A stretch of DNA of 35,928 nt from CAZDET01 sp964504335. Lineage in GTDB: Bacteria; Bacteroidota; Bacteroidia; Chitinophagales; Saprospiraceae. Location of the stretch: positions 1 through 35,928 of the forward strand of contig CAZDET010000055.1 in NCBI GenBank assembly GCA_964504335.1, in the 5' to 3' direction. Shown here piece after piece: positions 32,499-35,928 of this stretch. The notes below the pieces were generated by a model. The model saw only the letters and a program-made list of their open reading frames with translations. It was not told where the DNA came from and ran no database searches. The first letter of the stretch is position 1, and every line of letters starts with the position of its first letter. Position numbers and translations under genes: made by a program.

Positions 32499-35400
32499 CT
32501 AGTCAGTCGAACTTTGCACCTGTTCCAATTGATTCCGCAAATTCTCAAAGCGCTGCATCGCATCCTGCCCCGGCACCTGATCGGCACGATTCAGCGCGGA
32601 GTAGAGATAAGACAATTGATCGGCGAGCATTGGCTGCGGGTAAATGCCTTCTGCGGTTTTAAGTTTGGCCAGCGCCTCCTCGATCTGCTCCATGCGATTT
32701 TTCTCGTTTTCGGAGGGTTGCTTTTTAGCTTTTAATTTTTTGTGCTCCTTAGTAAGCTCGTGCTGCAACTTGCGCGACTGGCTCAACAGATCCCGAATTT
32801 CCACTTGGAAGGCTTCCTGCCGCGCAATGTCCTCCGCGGTAATGCCCGACTCGCGGACGCGTGGGTCCATTTCAATTTCGAAGTTCTGCGTGAGGGTTTT
32901 GTTCCCGACGGTCAGTCGGGCCGTGTAGGTTCCGGGCGCAACCATTGGTCCGTTGCGGTAGCGGCGCCGGGCATTCTCGTGCCAGGGGCCAAACCGGGTC
33001 ATATCCCACTCAAAACAATTGAGGCCGGGCTTGGCGCTCAGATTATTGGCCACCAAGTATTCGATTTCTTCGGTGGCCATGTTTCGGACGATCTCATCCG
33101 GCTGTTCTTCGGTAGAATCGCTTTGATAAGCAACGACCACCGATCCGCTCTGATTCAGAAGTTCCAGCTTAATGGTTCCCGGCATGCTATCCGGCAAGTG
33201 GTAAAAGAGCCTCACGGCTGCCCGGGGGTACCTGGGATATCTGCTGTTGCGCGCGCCCGAAGGGTAGCGATAGCGAATGGTATTGCGCGGTTCGAGCAAC
33301 TGTGGCTCCGAACTTGCCATCAGCTCTGATTGTCGCAGCGGGCTGATATCATCCAACATCCAAAATCCGCGTCCCATGGTGGAAAGCACCAGATCGCCGC
33401 GGTGAATTTTCAAATCGGTAATGGGCGTCACCGGAAGATTCTTCTGTAAAGCCTTCCAGCTGGCTCCATCGTCCATCGAAACGAACAAGCCATACTCCGT
33501 CCCCGCGAACAACAAGCCTTCCTGCTCCGTATCCTCGCGCACCACACGTACCGGATAATCGTCAGGAATGCCATCCGTGATTAATTCCCAGGATTGTCCG
33601 TAGTTCTCGGTTTTGTAAATATGCGGGCGGCGATCGCCCAACTGGTAGCGCAACACGCTGACGTAGGCCTTGGCCGGATCGTGCGGAGAGGGCTCTACTG
33701 CATCGACGCGCCCACCGGGCGGTAACTGGCCAGGGGTGACGTCGTCCCAGGTCTGGCCACCGTCGCGGGTAACGTGCACCGGCCCGTCGTTAGCTCCAAC
33801 CCAGATGAGTCCGGCCTGCAGTGGCGATTCCCGGATGGCGTAGATGGTGCTGTAAAACTCCTCCCCGGTAATGTCCCGGGTAATGGGCGCTCCGGAAATC
33901 ACCTGCTTGCTCTCCTCAAACGCCGTCAGATCGGGCGAGATGGTCTCCCAGGTTTTCCCCTCATCGGTCGTCTTGTGCACGAATTGAGAGGTGTGGTATA
34001 CGATGCTGGGATCGTGCGGAGAAACGTGGATGGGCGATACCCGCTGAAAGCGGTACTCCAGATCGCGCGGATTGTGGCCGTACATGTTGCCCATCCCCAC
34101 GTAGTACGACTGTTCGGTGCCCGTGCGCTTATTGTATACGGTGAAGCGGCCCTTGCAATTGGAGTAGACGATATCCGGATTTTCCGGATGGGGCACCGCC
34201 GGGCCGGTCTCACAACCACCGGTATTGGCGATGTAGCCGATGCCCGCCGCCTGAATGCCGTAGGGTGCCATACTCGGCACGGATACGGTCGAATAATTGT
34301 CCTGTTGCCCGCCGTAGAGCCAGTAAGGATACTGGTTGTCCACCTCCACCTGATAAATCTCGGCCGTAGGCTGGTTGAACTGGGTCGACCAGGTCTTGCC
34401 GCCATTGTGCGTCACATTGGCACCGCCATCGTTGGCTTGGATGAATAGATCGGGATCTTCTGGATGTATCCACATGTCGTGGTTATCGCCGTGGGGCGGA
34501 CTGAGGCGCTCCCAGGATTTACCGCCGTCGGTAGACTTGTAGTAGCCCGTAGCCAGCACGTAGACGATGTCGGTGTTTTTAGGATCAACCCGAACGTTCG
34601 TATAGTAAAAAGGCCGGGTACGTATCCCGGAATTGTTCGACACCAACTCGAAGGAGGCTCCCTGATCCGTCGATTTATACAGCCCTCCCTCCTCGTCGGG
34701 TGCTTCCACTAAGGCGTACACCATGCGGGAGTCGGACGGGCAGACTTCCACGTCGATTTTTCCGATGAGCGAGTTGGGGAGGCCCTTTTCGATGCGTTGC
34801 CAGGTTTTGCCGGCGTCTACTGATTTGTAGATGCCCCCCTGATCGGCAGGCCCTCCGCTGAGGATGGTCCAGGGCTTGCGTTCGGCCTTCCAGGCGGTGG
34901 CAAAAAGGATGTTGGGATTGGTCGGCAGCATTTCCACGTCGGAAATGCCGATGCTGTCGGAGAGGAAAAGCACCTGTTCCCAGTTGCGCCCGCCGTCGGT
35001 GGTTTTGTATAAGCCACGCTCCGGATTGGCTTCGAAGGCGCGGCCGATGGCGGCCACGTACACGGTGTTATGATCGTCGGGATGAATGCGCACGGCTCCA
35101 ATCTGGCCGACATCCGGTAGCCCGATGTGGGTCCAGTTTTTCCCGCCATCGATGGATTTGTACATCCCTTTTCCTTCGATGACGTTGCTGCGCAGCCCGT
35201 CGGAGCCCGTGCCAACGTAGAGGACGTTCGGATCGTTCTGAGCAACGGCGATGCCTCCGATGGAAGGGGTAGAGAAAAAGCCGTCGGAGACGTTATTCCA
35301 GGAAGTACCGTAGTCGTCGGTTTTCCAGACACCGCCGCCCGTAGCTCCCAGGTAGAAAGTACCTGGCTGGGAAGCGACGCCGGTCACAGTCGTAACCCGT

Positions 35401-35510
35401 CCGCCCCGGTAGGGGCCGAGGTTGCGGAATTCGAGTGCAGAAAAGTCTTGGGCAACTAGATAGCAGCAGCTAAGCAAGAGTAGGGAGAGGGTCAATTGGA
35501 GACGAGCCAT
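32499..35510 (-). CDS. Secreted sortilin/VPS10-like Asp-box repeat protein
   Basis: A 1003-residue exported protein with signal peptide MARLQLTLSLLLLSCCYLVAQ. Residues ~25-750 form beta-propeller blades with about eleven Asp boxes of the S-x-D-x-G-x-x-W kind (KTDDYGTSW, SIDGGKNW, TTDGGRNW, SVDAGKTW, STDGGKSW, TRDGGQTW and others). A beta-sandwich-like region follows, then a long helical, charged tail (QVEIRDLLSQSRKLQHEL; KAKKQPSENEKNRMEQI) that is probably coiled coil. Such proteins are often labelled glycosyl hydrolase, but Asp boxes are structural and no catalytic set is evident, so a function is not assigned. I chose ATG 35510 over a TTG at 35540 because it begins the signal peptide. Confidence 0.88.
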   Translation of the reverse strand: MARLQLTLSLLLLSCCYLVAQDFSALEFRNLGPYRGGRVTTVTGVASQPGTFYLGATGGGVWKTDDYGTSWNNVSDGFFSTPSIGGIAVAQNDPNVLYVGTGSDGLRSNVIEGKGMYKSIDGGKNWTHIGLPDVGQIGAVRIHPDDHNTVYVAAIGRAFEANPERGLYKTTDGGRNWEQVLFLSDSIGISDVEMLPTNPNILFATAWKAERKPWTILSGGPADQGGIYKSVDAGKTWQRIEKGLPNSLIGKIDVEVCPSDSRMVYALVEAPDEEGGLYKSTDQGASFELVSNNSGIRTRPFYYTNVRVDPKNTDIVYVLATGYYKSTDGGKSWERLSPPHGDNHDMWIHPEDPDLFIQANDGGANVTHNGGKTWSTQFNQPTAEIYQVEVDNQYPYWLYGGQQDNYSTVSVPSMAPYGIQAAGIGYIANTGGCETGPAVPHPENPDIVYSNCKGRFTVYNKRTGTEQSYYVGMGNMYGHNPRDLEYRFQRVSPIHVSPHDPSIVYHTSQFVHKTTDEGKTWETISPDLTAFEESKQVISGAPITRDITGEEFYSTIYAIRESPLQAGLIWVGANDGPVHVTRDGGQTWDDVTPGQLPPGGRVDAVEPSPHDPAKAYVSVLRYQLGDRRPHIYKTENYGQSWELITDGIPDDYPVRVVREDTEQEGLLFAGTEYGLFVSMDDGASWKALQKNLPVTPITDLKIHRGDLVLSTMGRGFWMLDDISPLRQSELMASSEPQLLEPRNTIRYRYPSGARNSRYPRYPRAAVRLFYHLPDSMPGTIKLELLNQSGSVVVAYQSDSTEEQPDEIVRNMATEEIEYLVANNLSAKPGLNCFEWDMTRFGPWHENARRRYRNGPMVAPGTYTARLTVGNKTLTQNFEIEMDPRVRESGITAEDIARQEAFQVEIRDLLSQSRKLQHELTKEHKKLKAKKQPSENEKNRMEQIEEALAKLKTAEGIYPQPMLADQLSYLYSALNRADQVPGQDAMQRFENLRNQLEQVQSSTD

Positions 35511-35524
35511 TGGAATTGTTGTTT

Positions 35525-35540
35525 GTGCTAAATCTAGCAC
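35525..35540 (-). promoter_or_regulatory. Promoter/operator before the Asp-box protein gene
   Basis: GTGCTA-N4-TAGCAC is a perfect 6+6 palindrome. On the minus strand TAGATTTA within it matches TAnnTTTG in seven of eight positions, with TTTC 20 bases upstream as a possible -33 box. The -7 box would sit inside the palindrome, as expected for a repressor site. The ATG is 14 bases downstream. Confidence 0.42.
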
Positions 35541-35569
35541 TTTCGGGGGGGATTTCAGAAAGGAGCGTG

Positions 35570-35851
35570 TCAGATAATATGGATCTGCAAACGCTTTCCC
35601 AATCCTCCTTCAATAATTCGAATCAGAGTGGATAATTCAATCCCCGATTTGTTGTTTTCGATGCGGAGATGTGGTGTTTGGAAGTGCCCCTTTTTTCGGC
35701 TAGCTCCTGTTGGGTCAGACCGAGCTCTTTCCGAGCTTGCTTAATTAATAGCCCAATTTCGATCTGGATCCGGTTCCCTGTTTTCGTAAAGCACAATAGG
35801 GTCTAAATCGAAATAGTGAATGATTTCTTTTCCTTTTCTAGGGCAGACGCA
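35570..35851 (-). pseudogene. Frameshifted XRE/HigA-type antitoxin remnant
   Basis: On the minus strand one frame gives EIIHYFDLDPIVLYENREP, a second gives IEIGLLIKQARKELGLTQQ and ELAEKRGTSKHHIS, and a third gives RIENNKSGIELSTLIRIIEG followed by GLGKRLQIHII and a TGA at 35570-35572. Together they spell a Cro/C1-type helix-turn-helix antitoxin. The reading frame breaks near 35757 and again near 35664-35668, where one C appears to be missing after TCC. No start codon is clear at the 5' end, and 35852-35928 shows nothing recognisable. Either the gene is decayed or the sequence has errors; two breaks and no start favour decay. Confidence 0.75.
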
Positions 35852-35928
35852 TCAAAAAAGGTCGGCAGGGGAATTTTTGGCGTTTGGGCTAATCAGGGCT
35901 TGCTTGTTAGGCGCTAAGCGCGTATCTT

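Overview
This window looks like a chromosomal segment of a Bacteroidota bacterium, most likely from the Saprospiria (Lewinella/Neolewinella-like). The evidence is a SusC/SusD pair, a C-terminal type IX secretion (T9SS) sorting tail on a ThuA-like protein, promoter-like TAnnTTTG boxes without clear Shine-Dalgarno sequences, many Sec-exported proteins whose signal peptides end in AQ, and GC content that looks like the mid-50s by eye. The genus is an inference. I see no rRNA, tRNA, CRISPR array, phage genes or intact insertion sequence.

Layout. Positions 60-3284 (minus strand) hold a secreted DPP-IV-type peptidase followed by a ThuA-domain protein with a T9SS tail. Positions 3665-9604 (minus) form a tight four-gene operon transcribed right to left: Tricorn-type protease, an unknown 247-residue protein, an aldo/keto reductase and a TIGR01777-type epimerase, with gaps of 5, 9 and 1 base. 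Positions 9716-15106 (minus) hold a small basic protein, two VOC/glyoxalase proteins, a periplasmic PQQ dehydrogenase, a DUF819 membrane protein and an outer-membrane channel-like protein. Positions 15359-18841 hold a lipoprotein (plus strand), then a second DUF819 protein and a DUF885 hydrolase (both minus). Positions 19307-24010 hold a PEMT/ICMT-like membrane methyltransferase, an S9 peptidase (minus), an SGNH lipoprotein and a MarR regulator.

The most interesting block is 23525-31514 (plus strand): MarR regulator, SusC, SusD, BCCT osmolyte transporter and a double Usp-domain protein whose start overlaps the BCCT stop. A perfect 20-bp palindrome sits between marR and susC, over the likely promoter. 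This reads as a regulated two-membrane uptake route: SusCD across the outer membrane, BCCT across the inner membrane, and a Usp protein perhaps modulating the carrier. The substrate is not visible; a betaine-like zwitterion is inferred from the BCCT family.

On the right are an MDR-type oxidoreductase and a 1003-residue secreted protein rich in Asp-box repeats (32499-35510, minus). Beyond them is a frameshifted XRE/HigA-type antitoxin remnant.

The non-coding DNA also carries structure. Three copies of a roughly 135-160 bp intergenic element keep four hairpins through compensatory changes. A 133-bp near-palindromic, MITE-like inverted repeat lies upstream of the S9 peptidase. Two GTGA-N6-TCAC sites lie 42 bp apart in a divergent promoter region. 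Further palindromes sit at the starts of a VOC gene, the PQQ dehydrogenase and the Asp-box protein. Four secreted peptidase/hydrolase genes in the first 22 kb suggest a protein-degrading lifestyle.
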